Source: Kiritimatiellales bacterium
GTDB lineage: Bacteria; Verrucomicrobiota; Kiritimatiellia; Kiritimatiellales; Pontiellaceae
DNA: 43,748 nucleotides
Direction of reading: 5' to 3'
Assembly (NCBI GenBank): GCA_003246265.1
Contig: QKAU01000034.1
Location: 1-43,748, forward strand
The notes beneath the pieces are model-generated. The model saw only the letters and a list, made by a program, of their open reading frames with translations, searched no databases and was not told the DNA's origin. Made by a program: the position numbers and the translations under genes. Below, piece after piece: positions 8,143 to 16,344 of this stretch (position 1 is the stretch's first letter; each line of letters opens with the position of its first letter).

Positions 8143-10422
8143 GTGAAAAGAGGATTTGCAACGGAGTTCATCGGGAAGCGGTCGATCGACGGGCATGTGG
8201 ACCGTTGCCCCGGCTGCGGCAAGCTGACGCTCCTGGGTTCCTACACCACGACGCGGTGCGCCAAATGGCTTGGCCTCCCCCTGCTCCCGCTCGGGCGCGT
8301 ACGCGTGCTCGACGAGTGCCCCCACTGCGGACGGCGCGGGTGCACCTCCCATCGCAGGCTCGCCAAGGTGCGCAAGCAGGACCTGAAGGCGATGATGGAG
8401 GGGTTCACCCGAAAACCGGACGATCCCGGAACCTGCGCGCACGGACTGCATACCCTGATGGTCTACGACGAGAAGGCGTGGTTCCTCGACGTCATGAAGA
8501 CCTACGGGCTGCGCTTCGAGAAGGAGGCCCGCATCCAGGCCCTCATCGCGCAGGGGCTGTGCCGCTTCGGCCAGTACGACGAGGCGGCCGCCTATTGCCG
8601 CAAGGCCCTGGTGCTCGGCGGCGGGAAACCGATCGAGGAACTGCTGGAAAAATGCGAAGCTCTTCGCGACCACCAGGACGACGGCACGATGTTCGATGCC
8701 TTGCGCCCGCAGCCCGAGGGGGCCTGGGCGGCCTACGTCCCGGCCATCGCGGCGGCCGCCGCCACCGCCCTGTTCCTGCTCTCCATGGGGATATCGAGCA
8801 CGCGCAACTACCGCGCCTGGCTCGTCAACGGTTCCCTGCGCAAATACCACTTCCAGATCGACGATACCGACTACAGCCTTGCGCCGGGCGGACGGATGCC
8901 CGTCAAGCTCCGCCTGGGCAGTCACGTCCTGCACTACGACTCGATGCCCGACCGGACCATCGAGTACGACATCTCCCTGCTCAAGCAGCTGCTGGGACAG
9001 CACCTGCTGGTCATCAATCCCGATGCCATGGCCCTGCTGGAGGTCGAAACGGCGGGATCGGGAAACCCGCAGCATGCCATCGGCGGGCAGGTCCACCTCT
9101 TCCCCGGTGTCCGGCTCCCCTGGTTCGGGCTGCGCCAGCGCGACAACGCGCTGGAACACGAGAAGGACATGCTTTCCCTCCACCGCCCTCCTACCCATGC
9201 CGAAATGGTCGCCCAGCTGCACGCGCTCGGCATGGACGCCCAGGCGGCGGCCTATGCCCGCCAGGCCCTCCGGATGGAACCCGCCACCCCGGAGGCCGAA
9301 GCCCTGCTGCGGATCGCCCTTGACGGCGCGGACCCCGAGGCCGCCGAGGCCTTCCTGCGCCACGGCACATCGATCCTCCCGCCACTGCTTCCGTGGCACC
9401 TTCGCTACCAGGACTACGCGATGCTCTCCTCCCCCGGTCGCGACCTGGTCGGCGAATACACCGCGCGGTGCAAGGAACATCCCGACGAACCGGCCTTCTT
9501 CTACCTGCTCGGCCGCATCGCGCCCGACCGCGCCGATGCGCGCAAGCTGTTTGTCCATGCGGAACGGGGCGGTGGCATGGGCGGGCTGGGCTACTTCGCC
9601 ATCGCGCACGACCATTTCAACCATGCCGAATTCGCCGAGGCCCGGCCCTATTCCCAACAGGCCATGGAGCGGGCGCCCCGGCGCGCCGACTTCCTGCGCT
9701 TCCACGAAAGCATCCTGCTGGCGCTGCGCGACTACGACGCCCTCCTTGCCCTGCTGGAGCGCCACGAAACCGACGATCCGGAGCTGCCGGGGGAAGAGGT
9801 CTACTACCTGACCTGCGCCGGCTACCATCGCGAGGCCGAAGCAGCCGCACTCAGGCACCACGAGTCGCGCGGAACCCCCCTCCCGAAACTCACCGCCGTC
9901 CGCTACCACGCCGTCGGCAACATCGAATCCTACCTCGACTGCCTCGCCGAATCCGCCGATCCGCACGCCGCGATCGAGCGGCACCTCCATCGCGGAGAGG
10001 TTGCACAGGCCGATGCACTGGTTTCGGCCACGGAGGAACATGCCTACTGGGAGCATCTGGTGCTCTACTGCGCCGCCATGGCCTCCAGCCAAGCGGAGAT
10101 CGCGGAGCGCCACTGGAGCAGGGCGCTCGACGAGATCGATGCCGTGGACCCTGCCGCCGCCCGCGAACGGCTCCTGCTCTCGGCGCCGACGGCGCCGACG
10201 GAGGATGCTGTTGAACGACTGGACCTGCCGGCCCGCGAGAAGGCGCTCGTACTCGCGGCACTGGCCTTCCGCTTCCCCGAACAGCGCGAGGCCTTCAACA
10301 GCCTGTCCGGCAAGTTCAACTTCGAGCCCGGCTATCCCCGGCTGCTGCTGAAGGCGTGGACGGCGCCGCGCAGGCTCCCGTCCGGCACCGCATCGCCGGA
10401 AGCCCTGCAACCCGCCGCCTGA
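8143..10422 (+). CDS. Large zinc-ribbon, single-membrane-span, TPR-repeat protein of unknown function
   Basis: I do not recognise a named family. The 759-residue product opens with a zinc-ribbon-like block: CPGC at about residue 24 and CPHC about 35 residues later. A region with TPR character follows (LIAQGLCRFGQYDEAAAYCRKAL), then one hydrophobic helix at about residues 198-218 (AAYVPAIAAAAATALFLLSM). The next part is beta-rich and resembles a PEGA-like carboxypeptidase-regulatory fold (GSLRKYHFQIDDTDYSLAPG). From about residue 350 to the end it is mostly alpha-helical TPR/Sel1-like repeats. The likely arrangement is a cytoplasmic zinc ribbon and an exported helical scaffold, but topology is inferred. 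The start is GTG, with GGGGTAAGG just upstream. It converges on the PHP gene with six bases between the stops. Confidence 0.8.
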   Translation: MKRGFATEFIGKRSIDGHVDRCPGCGKLTLLGSYTTTRCAKWLGLPLLPLGRVRVLDECPHCGRRGCTSHRRLAKVRKQDLKAMMEGFTRKPDDPGTCAHGLHTLMVYDEKAWFLDVMKTYGLRFEKEARIQALIAQGLCRFGQYDEAAAYCRKALVLGGGKPIEELLEKCEALRDHQDDGTMFDALRPQPEGAWAAYVPAIAAAAATALFLLSMGISSTRNYRAWLVNGSLRKYHFQIDDTDYSLAPGGRMPVKLRLGSHVLHYDSMPDRTIEYDISLLKQLLGQHLLVINPDAMALLEVETAGSGNPQHAIGGQVHLFPGVRLPWFGLRQRDNALEHEKDMLSLHRPPTHAEMVAQLHALGMDAQAAAYARQALRMEPATPEAEALLRIALDGADPEAAEAFLRHGTSILPPLLPWHLRYQDYAMLSSPGRDLVGEYTARCKEHPDEPAFFYLLGRIAPDRADARKLFVHAERGGGMGGLGYFAIAHDHFNHAEFAEARPYSQQAMERAPRRADFLRFHESILLALRDYDALLALLERHETDDPELPGEEVYYLTCAGYHREAEAAALRHHESRGTPLPKLTAVRYHAVGNIESYLDCLAESADPHAAIERHLHRGEVAQADALVSATEEHAYWEHLVLYCAAMASSQAEIAERHWSRALDEIDAVDPAAARERLLLSAPTAPTEDAVERLDLPAREKALVLAALAFRFPEQREAFNSLSGKFNFEPGYPRLLLKAWTAPRRLPSGTASPEALQPAA

Positions 10423-10428
10423 ACCGCG

Positions 10429-11118
10429 CTAGCGCGCCCACAGGCTTTCGCGCACGGCGCGAATCGAAAGTTGCTCCATCTCCAGCAGCGTGCAGGCCTT
10501 GCCCATATCGGCGAGCTGGTGCGCATCGGAGCTGCGGACCACGGGGTAGTGGCGCGCAAGGGCCGGGTCGCCCCGGGCGGTCAGCTCGACCGCATCGAAA
10601 TCCTCGTCGGGCAGGAAGCCCAGCTGGGAGACGATCCCGAAGACCGCGCGGTCGATGTGCGCCGGGATGAGCAATCCTCCCCGTTCATGCACCATCGCCG
10701 GCAGATCGCCCACGCCATAGCCGGAGGCGCTGATGAGGAATTTTTCCGCGAAGCCCAGGATGTTGCCCTGCCCGTCCACGATCGGCTGGTCGCCGAAACG
10801 GTCGGGCTGGTTGGGGATGGACGGGAGACTGTCGTAGATCCGCCCGCCCAGTTCGACGGCCGTACCGAGGTCGTCGAAGAGGCAGAGCATGTGGACCTCC
10901 TCGCGCGTGGTGACCTCCATCCCGAAGAGGCATTCCAGCCCCTCGCCGGCGCACGCCGAGGCAAAGGCCGGGAGGTTGAAGGCGCAGTTGTGGTCGGCTA
11001 GGGCGATCGCATCCAGTCCCGCCTTGCGCGCCTGCCGGGCGATGGCTTCCGGCGCCATCTCCAGGGAGGCGCACGGCGACAGGCAGCTGTGGATGTGGAA
11101 GTCGGCCCGGTAGCGCAT
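10429..11118 (-). CDS. PHP-domain phosphoesterase, hydrogenase-neighbourhood type
   Basis: A 229-residue PHP (polymerase and histidinol phosphatase) protein. Metal-binding signatures are FHIHSCLSP at residues 6-14, LADHNC at about 37-42, a Glu in GMEVTT, HIDRAVFG with its His, and RSSDAHQL near the C-terminus, so the trinuclear metal site looks complete. Related proteins hydrolyse phosphate esters such as 3',5'-nucleoside bisphosphate; the substrate here is unknown. It is the last gene of the DRTGG-CBS/HATPase-DRTGG-PHP operon, 13 bases behind the preceding stop. The start ATG at 11118 follows GAAGGG and coincides with the beginning of family similarity. Such PHP genes recur beside [FeFe] hydrogenase genes in Clostridia and Thermotogae. 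Confidence 0.9.
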   Translation of the reverse strand: MRYRADFHIHSCLSPCASLEMAPEAIARQARKAGLDAIALADHNCAFNLPAFASACAGEGLECLFGMEVTTREEVHMLCLFDDLGTAVELGGRIYDSLPSIPNQPDRFGDQPIVDGQGNILGFAEKFLISASGYGVGDLPAMVHERGGLLIPAHIDRAVFGIVSQLGFLPDEDFDAVELTARGDPALARHYPVVRSSDAHQLADMGKACTLLEMEQLSIRAVRESLWAR

Positions 11119-11131
11119 GGTGCCGCCCTTC

Positions 11132-11476
11132 TCAGCGCGCGGGGCAGCCGGCCAGGTGCTGGGAAAGCATCGCCGAGGTCCTGAACTGGTTGTCGGCGGT
11201 GGTGAAGACGGCGATGCCTTCGCGGGCGGCCGCCTCGAGCATGTCGTCGGGCACCGGCCGGCGGTTGCAGACAACGATGGCACCCACCCCGGCCAGCGAG
11301 CAGACCGCCACGGTGTTCTTGTGGGCCTGGATGGTGACCAGGACGGCGCCCTCTTCGGCATTGGCCATGACATCGCTGAGCAGGTCGGAGGTATAGCCGG
11401 CCGCAATGTCGGCGTCTTCGAATTCGTCCTGCAGGCAGTCGAGGGACTCGATGAGCTTGAGGTCGCTAATCTTCAT
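11132..11476 (-). CDS. DRTGG-domain protein (first copy)
   Basis: The 114-residue protein is a stand-alone DRTGG domain, seen in the pattern AGYTSDLLSDVMANAEEGAVLVTIQAHKNT, followed by an internal Val-Gly-rich strand (VGAIVVCNRR) and a C-terminal FTTADNQFRTS. DRTGG domains fold like the regulatory part of HPr kinase and often accompany CBS domains; a nucleotide-ligand sensing role is inferred, not shown. Its start codon lies inside the 3' end of the CBS-HATPase gene (11-base overlap), which suggests translational coupling. It is a diverged paralogue of the protein encoded at 12395-12733. Confidence 0.88.
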   Translation of the reverse strand: MKISDLKLIESLDCLQDEFEDADIAAGYTSDLLSDVMANAEEGAVLVTIQAHKNTVAVCSLAGVGAIVVCNRRPVPDDMLEAAAREGIAVFTTADNQFRTSAMLSQHLAGCPAR

Positions 11477-12395
11477 GCGTGTTCTCCGGTTGAAGCTTGA
11501 TGACGGCCTGGACCATGGTGCCCATGCCGACGGCCGACTTGATGGCGAACTCATCGGCCACGCGCTTGACGTTGGGCAGGCCCATGCCGGCGCCGAACCC
11601 CTGGGCGCGGATCCATTCGCTGGCCGTCGAGAACCCTTCGGCCATCGCCTGTTCGACGTCCGGGATGCCGGGCCCGCGGTCGTGGGCAGAGATCTTGACG
11701 CGCTCCTCGTTGATGTCGAAGGCGAGCATGCCGCCGATCGAGTGGGCCACGAGGTTGATCTCCAGTTCGTAGCTGGCCACCGCGACCCGGCGCACGATCT
11801 TGGCGGGGATGCCGCGCATCTTCAGGAACTGCTTGATCTCGCTGGAGGCCTTGCCGCCGTTTTCGAAGTCGTAGCGGTGGATCTGGTAGACTTTGCCGAG
11901 CACCAGCGAGTGCGGTTCCGGCGGGTTCTCCTGCTGGTGCTCCATGGCCCGCAGCTGGCGCGAGAGTTCGCGGATGAGCGCCAGGTTGATGTTGCGGAAG
12001 GTGATGATGCCGACCAGCTCGTTCTTCTTGTTCACCACCGGGAAGCGGCGGTAGGGGAACTTGTTGAAGGCGGAGATCGCGAACGACAGCGGCATGTCCT
12101 CGGCGAGCGTCTTGACCTCCCCGGCCATCCACTTGGCCACGCCATCGTCCATGCCGCCCTTCTCGAGGGCGTTCATGAGGTCGTTCATGCTGACGATGCC
12201 CACGACGCGCTTGTGGTCGACCACCGGCAGCCCCGTGATGGAGTTCTTCTTCATGATGGTCTGGACGTCGCGCATCGTGCAGTTGCGCGAAACGGCGAAG
12301 ACCTTGCTGGTCATCACCTCGCCGATGCGCAGGCCGTAGATCAGCTCCTGCACGCGGAGCGAGGACTGGAGCGGTTCCTTGGGGCCGCCGTTCAT
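11466..12395 (-). CDS. CBS-pair protein with C-terminal GHKL (anti-sigma-factor-like) ATPase domain
   Basis: The 309-residue product combines two CBS domains at residues about 20-150 (GEVMTSKVFAVSRNCTM, LPVVDHKRVVGIVSMNDL, FPVVNKKNELVGIITF) with a GHKL ATPase domain at about 170-305. ATP-binding motifs are intact: N-box ASYELEINLVAHS, G1 HDRGPGIPD and G2 GFGAGMGL. CBS pairs usually bind adenylates, so the layout suggests an energy- or nucleotide-sensing RsbW-like kinase that targets a partner protein; this is inference. The start ATG at 12395 overlaps the previous stop as ATGA, with TGGAGG upstream. The gene is flanked on both sides by DRTGG-domain genes. Confidence 0.9.
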   Translation of the reverse strand: MNGGPKEPLQSSLRVQELIYGLRIGEVMTSKVFAVSRNCTMRDVQTIMKKNSITGLPVVDHKRVVGIVSMNDLMNALEKGGMDDGVAKWMAGEVKTLAEDMPLSFAISAFNKFPYRRFPVVNKKNELVGIITFRNINLALIRELSRQLRAMEHQQENPPEPHSLVLGKVYQIHRYDFENGGKASSEIKQFLKMRGIPAKIVRRVAVASYELEINLVAHSIGGMLAFDINEERVKISAHDRGPGIPDVEQAMAEGFSTASEWIRAQGFGAGMGLPNVKRVADEFAIKSAVGMGTMVQAVIKLQPENTHED

Positions 12396-12733
12396 CACGC
12401 CTCCAGGATGCGCCCGAGCCGCACGCAGGTCTCGTACTTGGGAAAGCGCGTGCAGAAGAGCGCAATGCCCTGCTCGCGCGCCAGGTCCACCATGCCTTCG
12501 GTGACCGTCTTGTTGTTGGCGATGACCACCGCCTCCACCCCCACGATCCCGGCCGAGCGGATGGACTGCTCGGTGGAGAGCGAAGTGACCAGGAGCATCT
12601 CCTCCCGGTCGCTCATGAGCACGTCGCTCATCAGGTCGGAGGCGAACGCCGTTTCGATGTTGATCCTCTCCCATCCAGCCGGCCCGTAGACCAGCTGGGC
12701 GTCGATCGTGTCCGCCACGCGTATCAAATCCAT
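12395..12733 (-). CDS. DRTGG-domain protein (second copy), first gene of the module
   Basis: A 112-residue single-domain DRTGG protein: FASDLMSDVLMSDREEMLLVT is followed by a Val/Ala-rich strand (GVEAVVIANNK) and FCTRFPKYETC at the C-terminus. It is related to the protein at 11132-11476 but has a longer N-terminal strand (LIRVADTIDAQLVYG). It heads the minus-strand operon; AGGGG lies eight bases upstream of the ATG at 12733. The two DRTGG proteins bracketing a CBS-HATPase suggest a small signalling complex. I cannot name the ligand. The 150-base gap to the divergent yceH-like gene must hold both promoters, but I see no convincing match. Confidence 0.86.
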   Translation of the reverse strand: MDLIRVADTIDAQLVYGPAGWERINIETAFASDLMSDVLMSDREEMLLVTSLSTEQSIRSAGIVGVEAVVIANNKTVTEGMVDLAREQGIALFCTRFPKYETCVRLGRILEA

Positions 12734-12884
12734 GGTGTATCCCCTGCGTAGAAATGTGTGAACGGGGTCATAGAAGTGGTTTTCCGGAACGGGTTCAACC
12801 GAATTTGCGCCCCGATGCCGATTATTCGTGAAGGTACGCGGACGTTGCGCTAGCGTGGCGGCGTTTGAATCCGTGGAGGACCGA

Positions 12885-13532
12885 ATGGAAATGGAACTGA
12901 CGCCGGTCGAAGTACGCATCCTGGGCTGCCTGATCGAGAAGGAGATGGCCACCCCCGAGTACTATCCGCTCACGCTCAACGCGCTGGTGAACGCCTGCAA
13001 CCAGAAATCGAACCGCCAGCCGGCGATGGCGCTGGGCGAAGCGGCCGTCGAAAACGCGCTCTACGCCCTGCGCACCGGGCACAGGCTGGCCGTGGAGGTG
13101 ACCTCGACGGCCTCGCGCGTCGCCAAGTACCGCCACAACTTCGCGGCCCACTGGAACTTTTCGCCTGCCAAGATGGCGATCCTCTGCGAACTGCTGGTGC
13201 GCGGCCCGCAGACGCCCGGAGACCTCCGCGCCCACGCCTCCCGCCTCCACCCGCTGGCCGACACGCACGAGGTCGAGGAGATCCTGCGCGGATTGGAGAC
13301 GCATGCGGACGGGCCCTTCGTGACGCACCTGCCCCGCGAGCCCGGCCAGCGCGAGCGGCGGTGGGCGCACCTCTTCGCCGGAGAGCCGCAGCTGCCCGTG
13401 ACGGAGGAGCAACCGCAGGCAACGGGCCGGATCGACCGGATGGAGGCCCTCGAGCAGGAGGTGGCCGCGCTGCGCGGGGAACTCGACGGGCTCAAGGCCG
13501 CCTTTGAAGCGTTCCGGCGCGATTTCGAGTAG
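12885..13532 (+). CDS. YceH/DUF480 family winged-helix protein
   Basis: The 215-residue protein is a clear DUF480 (YceH) member: LTPVEVRILGCLIEKEMATPEYYPLTLNAL, with the family's NQKSNR and the second winged helix around AILCELLVRGPQTPGDLR. It ends in a short coiled coil (EALEQEVAALRGELDGLKAAFE). Two tandem winged helices suggest nucleic-acid binding, but the family's role is not established. The ATG at 12885 has GGAGGA four bases upstream. It is convergent with purF, the stops being three bases apart. Confidence 0.93.
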   Translation: MEMELTPVEVRILGCLIEKEMATPEYYPLTLNALVNACNQKSNRQPAMALGEAAVENALYALRTGHRLAVEVTSTASRVAKYRHNFAAHWNFSPAKMAILCELLVRGPQTPGDLRAHASRLHPLADTHEVEEILRGLETHADGPFVTHLPREPGQRERRWAHLFAGEPQLPVTEEQPQATGRIDRMEALEQEVAALRGELDGLKAAFEAFRRDFE

Positions 13533-13535
13533 CGG

Positions 13536-15431
13536 CTAGTAGGCGCGGGCGTCGCGCTTCTCCACGAAGTTGATGAAGGAGCGGTTGGCGACGCGGTGGC
13601 CGCCAGGCGTCGGGTATGCGCCGGTGAAGTACCAGTCGCCCCGGTGGTTCGGGCAGGCGGCGTGGAGCCCCTCGATGCTCTGGTAGATGATCTGCACCTC
13701 CGCCTTCATGCCGACAGGCGTGAGGATCTGCGCGATCTTCTTGGAGATCTGCTCCGGGGTAAAGAGGTCGAAGAGGCGCGTCACCTGGTTGCGCGCCTCG
13801 CCGCGCGGCTTCTGCTCGTCGGCCTTGCAGGCGGCATATATCTCCTGGAGAAGCGAATCGCGGCCCGTATCGTGCAGCAGGGCCACGGCGGCCTCGAAGG
13901 CGATGAAGTCCTTCATCTTGGACATGTCGATGCCGTAGCAGTCCGGGTAGCGGATCTGCGGGGCGGAGGAGACCACCACGACCTTCTTCATGCCGAGCCG
14001 GTCGAGGATCCGCAGGATACTGGTGCGCAGCGTCGTCCCGCGCACGATCGAATCGTCGAGCACCACCAGCGTATCGCCGGGCCGGATGACGCCGTAGGTG
14101 GTGTCGTAGACCTGGGCCACGAGGTCCTCGCGGTCGGTATCGGCCGTGATGAAGGTGCGCAGCTTGGCATCCTTGGTCATGATCTTTTCGATGCGCGGCT
14201 GGAAGGAGAGCAGCTCGTCGATCCGATCGGCCGTGAGGCGCTTCTCCTTGAGCAGGTGGAACTTCATCCGCTCGCCGACCACCTCCTTGACCCCTTCCAC
14301 CAGGCCCAGGAACGCAGTCTCCGCGGTGTTGGGGATGTAGGAGAAGACGGTGTGGTCGAGATCGTAGTCGATCGCCTCGAGCACGGGCTGCACCAGGGAG
14401 CGGCCGAGGTTCTTGCGCTCCTGGTAGATGTCGCGGTCGGTGCCGCGCGAGAAGTAGATGCGCTCGAAGGAGCAGGGCGTCTTTTCGCCGGGCTCGTTCA
14501 CCGGTTCCAGCTGCACTTCGCCGGTGTGCTTCACCACGAGGGCGTGGCCCGGCTCGATTTCCTGGACCGCTTCGATCGGCACGTTGAGGGCGGTCTGGAT
14601 CTGCGGCCGCTCCGAAGCGACCGCCACGATCTCGTCGTCGCGGTAGTAGAAGGCCGGGCGGATGCCGTTGGGGTCGCGCAGCACGAAGAGGTCGCCATGC
14701 CCGATCATGCCGGCCATGACGTAGCCGCCGTCGAAGGTGCGGGTGGACTTGCGCAGGATGCGGAAGATGTCGAGCTCCTGGACGATCCGTTCCGTGATCT
14801 CGATGCGGCCGAGGTTCTCCTTGCGGTACTTGCGGAAGAGGAAGTCGTTGGCCTCGTCGAGGAAGTGGCCGATCTTCTCGAGCACCATGACCGTGTCGGT
14901 CTTGTTGCGCGGATGCTGGCCTAGCTCGACGAGCATGTCGAACAGCTCGTCGTTGTTGGTCAGGTTGAAGTTGCCGGCCAGCACCAGGTTGCGCGTCATC
15001 CAGTTGTTCTGGCGCAGGAAGGGGTGGCAGAAGGACTCGCCGGAGGCGCCGTGGGTCCCGTAGCGCAGGTGCCCCAGCAGCAGCTCGCCGGCAAAGAGGA
15101 CGTTGCGCTTGACCCACTCGCCCTTCTGGTACTCGGCGGGGTGCTTCTCGCGGGCCTGGGCGAACGACTGGACGATGCGGTTGCGCACCTCCATGATCGG
15201 GTTCTTGTCGGCCGAGCGGGCGCGGAAGATGTAGGGCTCGCCCGGCGGCATATTGAGCTTGATCGACGCCACGCCCGCGCCGTCCTGGCCGCGGTTGTGC
15301 TGTTTTTCCATCAGCAGGGTGAGCTTGTTGACGCCATGCATCGGGGTGCCGTACTTCTCGACGTAGTAGTCCAACGGCTTCAGCAGACGTATGGCCGCAA
15401 TCCCGCACTCGTGGCCGATCCAATCGCTCAT
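13536..15431 (-). CDS. purF: Amidophosphoribosyltransferase, long (Bacteroidetes/PVC) type
   Basis: This 631-residue enzyme transfers ammonia from glutamine to PRPP in the first committed step of purine synthesis. The N-terminal Ntn glutaminase begins MSDWIGHECGI, with its catalytic Cys at residue 9 rather than 2, as in the long PurF variants of Bacteroidetes; EKQHNRGQDGAG and GHLRYGTHG are further glutaminase landmarks. The PRPP-binding loop VVLDDSIVRGTT lies at about residue 475. The protein is roughly 130 residues longer than E. coli PurF, with the extra length inside the glutaminase and at the C-terminus. Exposure of Cys9 would need removal of eight residues or an altered mechanism. SD GAGG lies upstream of the ATG, which sits in a potential hairpin. 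Confidence 0.94.
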   Translation of the reverse strand: MSDWIGHECGIAAIRLLKPLDYYVEKYGTPMHGVNKLTLLMEKQHNRGQDGAGVASIKLNMPPGEPYIFRARSADKNPIMEVRNRIVQSFAQAREKHPAEYQKGEWVKRNVLFAGELLLGHLRYGTHGASGESFCHPFLRQNNWMTRNLVLAGNFNLTNNDELFDMLVELGQHPRNKTDTVMVLEKIGHFLDEANDFLFRKYRKENLGRIEITERIVQELDIFRILRKSTRTFDGGYVMAGMIGHGDLFVLRDPNGIRPAFYYRDDEIVAVASERPQIQTALNVPIEAVQEIEPGHALVVKHTGEVQLEPVNEPGEKTPCSFERIYFSRGTDRDIYQERKNLGRSLVQPVLEAIDYDLDHTVFSYIPNTAETAFLGLVEGVKEVVGERMKFHLLKEKRLTADRIDELLSFQPRIEKIMTKDAKLRTFITADTDREDLVAQVYDTTYGVIRPGDTLVVLDDSIVRGTTLRTSILRILDRLGMKKVVVVSSAPQIRYPDCYGIDMSKMKDFIAFEAAVALLHDTGRDSLLQEIYAACKADEQKPRGEARNQVTRLFDLFTPEQISKKIAQILTPVGMKAEVQIIYQSIEGLHAACPNHRGDWYFTGAYPTPGGHRVANRSFINFVEKRDARAY

Positions 15432-15453
15432 AACATACCGTCCTCGGGTTATG
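15429..15453 (-). promoter_or_regulatory. Hairpin enclosing the purF ribosome-binding site
   Basis: On the minus strand, CATAAC and GTTATG can pair as a 6-bp stem, with GAGGACGG in the 13-base loop and the purF AUG within the 3' arm. A two-codon reading frame, ATG TTA TGA, overlaps the purF start. It could modulate initiation, but the stem is short and AU-containing, so its stability is doubtful. Confidence 0.25.
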
Positions 15454-15541
15454 TTCGGGTCTCGTTAGGAGAGCGCACCGTGCCCTAGAAAGCCCTCCCC
15501 GTCAAGCTTCCCCATGCGGTTTTCCGGCCCTTCGAAATACG

Positions 15542-15570
15542 TTGCCCCGCCGGCCGGGAACCCCCATATT
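15542..15570 (+). promoter_or_regulatory. Candidate promoter of the YugP-type protease gene
   Basis: TTGCCC and CATATT are separated by 17 bases, about 70 bases upstream of the start codon. The downstream sequence ATATTCACGCC resembles that following the candidate hydrogenase promoter (ATATTCGCCC), which adds slight support. Confidence 0.35.
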
Positions 15571-15638
15571 CACGCCGTTTTTTGAACATTCCGCGGCAAG
15601 GGAAGTCTCTTGCGGAAAATCGACCCCGGAGGACAACG

Positions 15639-16337
15639 ATGTTCTTTTTCTACGACCCGCTTTTCCTGATCGTCATGCTGCCGGCCATGATCCTGGCCGG
15701 CATCGCCACCGCCAAGACGCAAGGTACCTTCAACCGCTATGCCCGCGTCGCCGCCAGTTCGCGCCTGACCGGCGCCCAGGCGGCGCGCAGGATGCTGGAC
15801 CTCAATGGCTTGCAGGAGGTGGAGATCCGCCGGGCGCGCGGATTCCTCTCCGACCACTACAACCCCGCCAACCGGACCCTGAACCTGTCGCCGGATGTCT
15901 ACGACGCGCAGTCGCTCTCCGCCATCGGTGTCGCCTGCCACGAGGCGGGCCACGCCCTGCAGCACGCCCACGGATACGTCCCCCTGCAGATCCGCAGCGC
16001 CCTTGTGCCCATCACCCAGTTCAGCTCCTACGGCGCCTACCTCGTCATCCTGCTGGCGGTCCTGATGGGCAACCTGGTGATGGCGAAGTTCGGCGTGGTG
16101 CTGTTCGGCATCGGCTTCCTCTTCGCCCTGGTGACCCTGCCGGTCGAATGGGACGCCTCGGCGCGCGCCAAGCGGCAGATGGTGGCCGACGGAATCGTGC
16201 TGCCTTCGGAGGCGCAGGACGCGGGCAAGGTGCTCGACGCAGCGTTCCTGACCTATGTCGCGGCCGCGGTTTCGGCCCTGCTCACCCTGCTCTACTACCT
16301 GATGCGCCTCGGCCTGCTCGGCGGCAACCGCGACTGA
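15639..16337 (+). CDS. YugP-type zinc metallopeptidase, membrane-bound
   Basis: The 232-residue protein belongs to the neutral zinc metallopeptidase family typified by B. subtilis YugP. An N-terminal membrane helix (PLFLIVMLPAMILAGIATA) precedes a cytoplasmic or periplasmic catalytic part with HEAGH at residues 101-105; a further Glu in LPVEWDASARAK is the usual third ligand region. Two more hydrophobic stretches (AYLVILLAVLMGNLVM, VVLFGIGFLFALVTL) and a C-terminal helix (YVAAAVSALLTLLYYL) anchor it. Substrates in this family are unknown. The ATG at 15639 has GGAGG six bases upstream. It is convergent with the SUI1-like gene, the stops being seven bases apart. Confidence 0.93.
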   Translation: MFFFYDPLFLIVMLPAMILAGIATAKTQGTFNRYARVAASSRLTGAQAARRMLDLNGLQEVEIRRARGFLSDHYNPANRTLNLSPDVYDAQSLSAIGVACHEAGHALQHAHGYVPLQIRSALVPITQFSSYGAYLVILLAVLMGNLVMAKFGVVLFGIGFLFALVTLPVEWDASARAKRQMVADGIVLPSEAQDAGKVLDAAFLTYVAAAVSALLTLLYYLMRLGLLGGNRD

Positions 16338-16344
16338 GCCCCGC

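Noticed and set aside
13492-15423. Long minus-strand frame overlapping purF in another register
   Set aside because: Low-complexity Arg/Pro/Gly-rich translation without motifs; purF in the adjacent frame is unmistakable.
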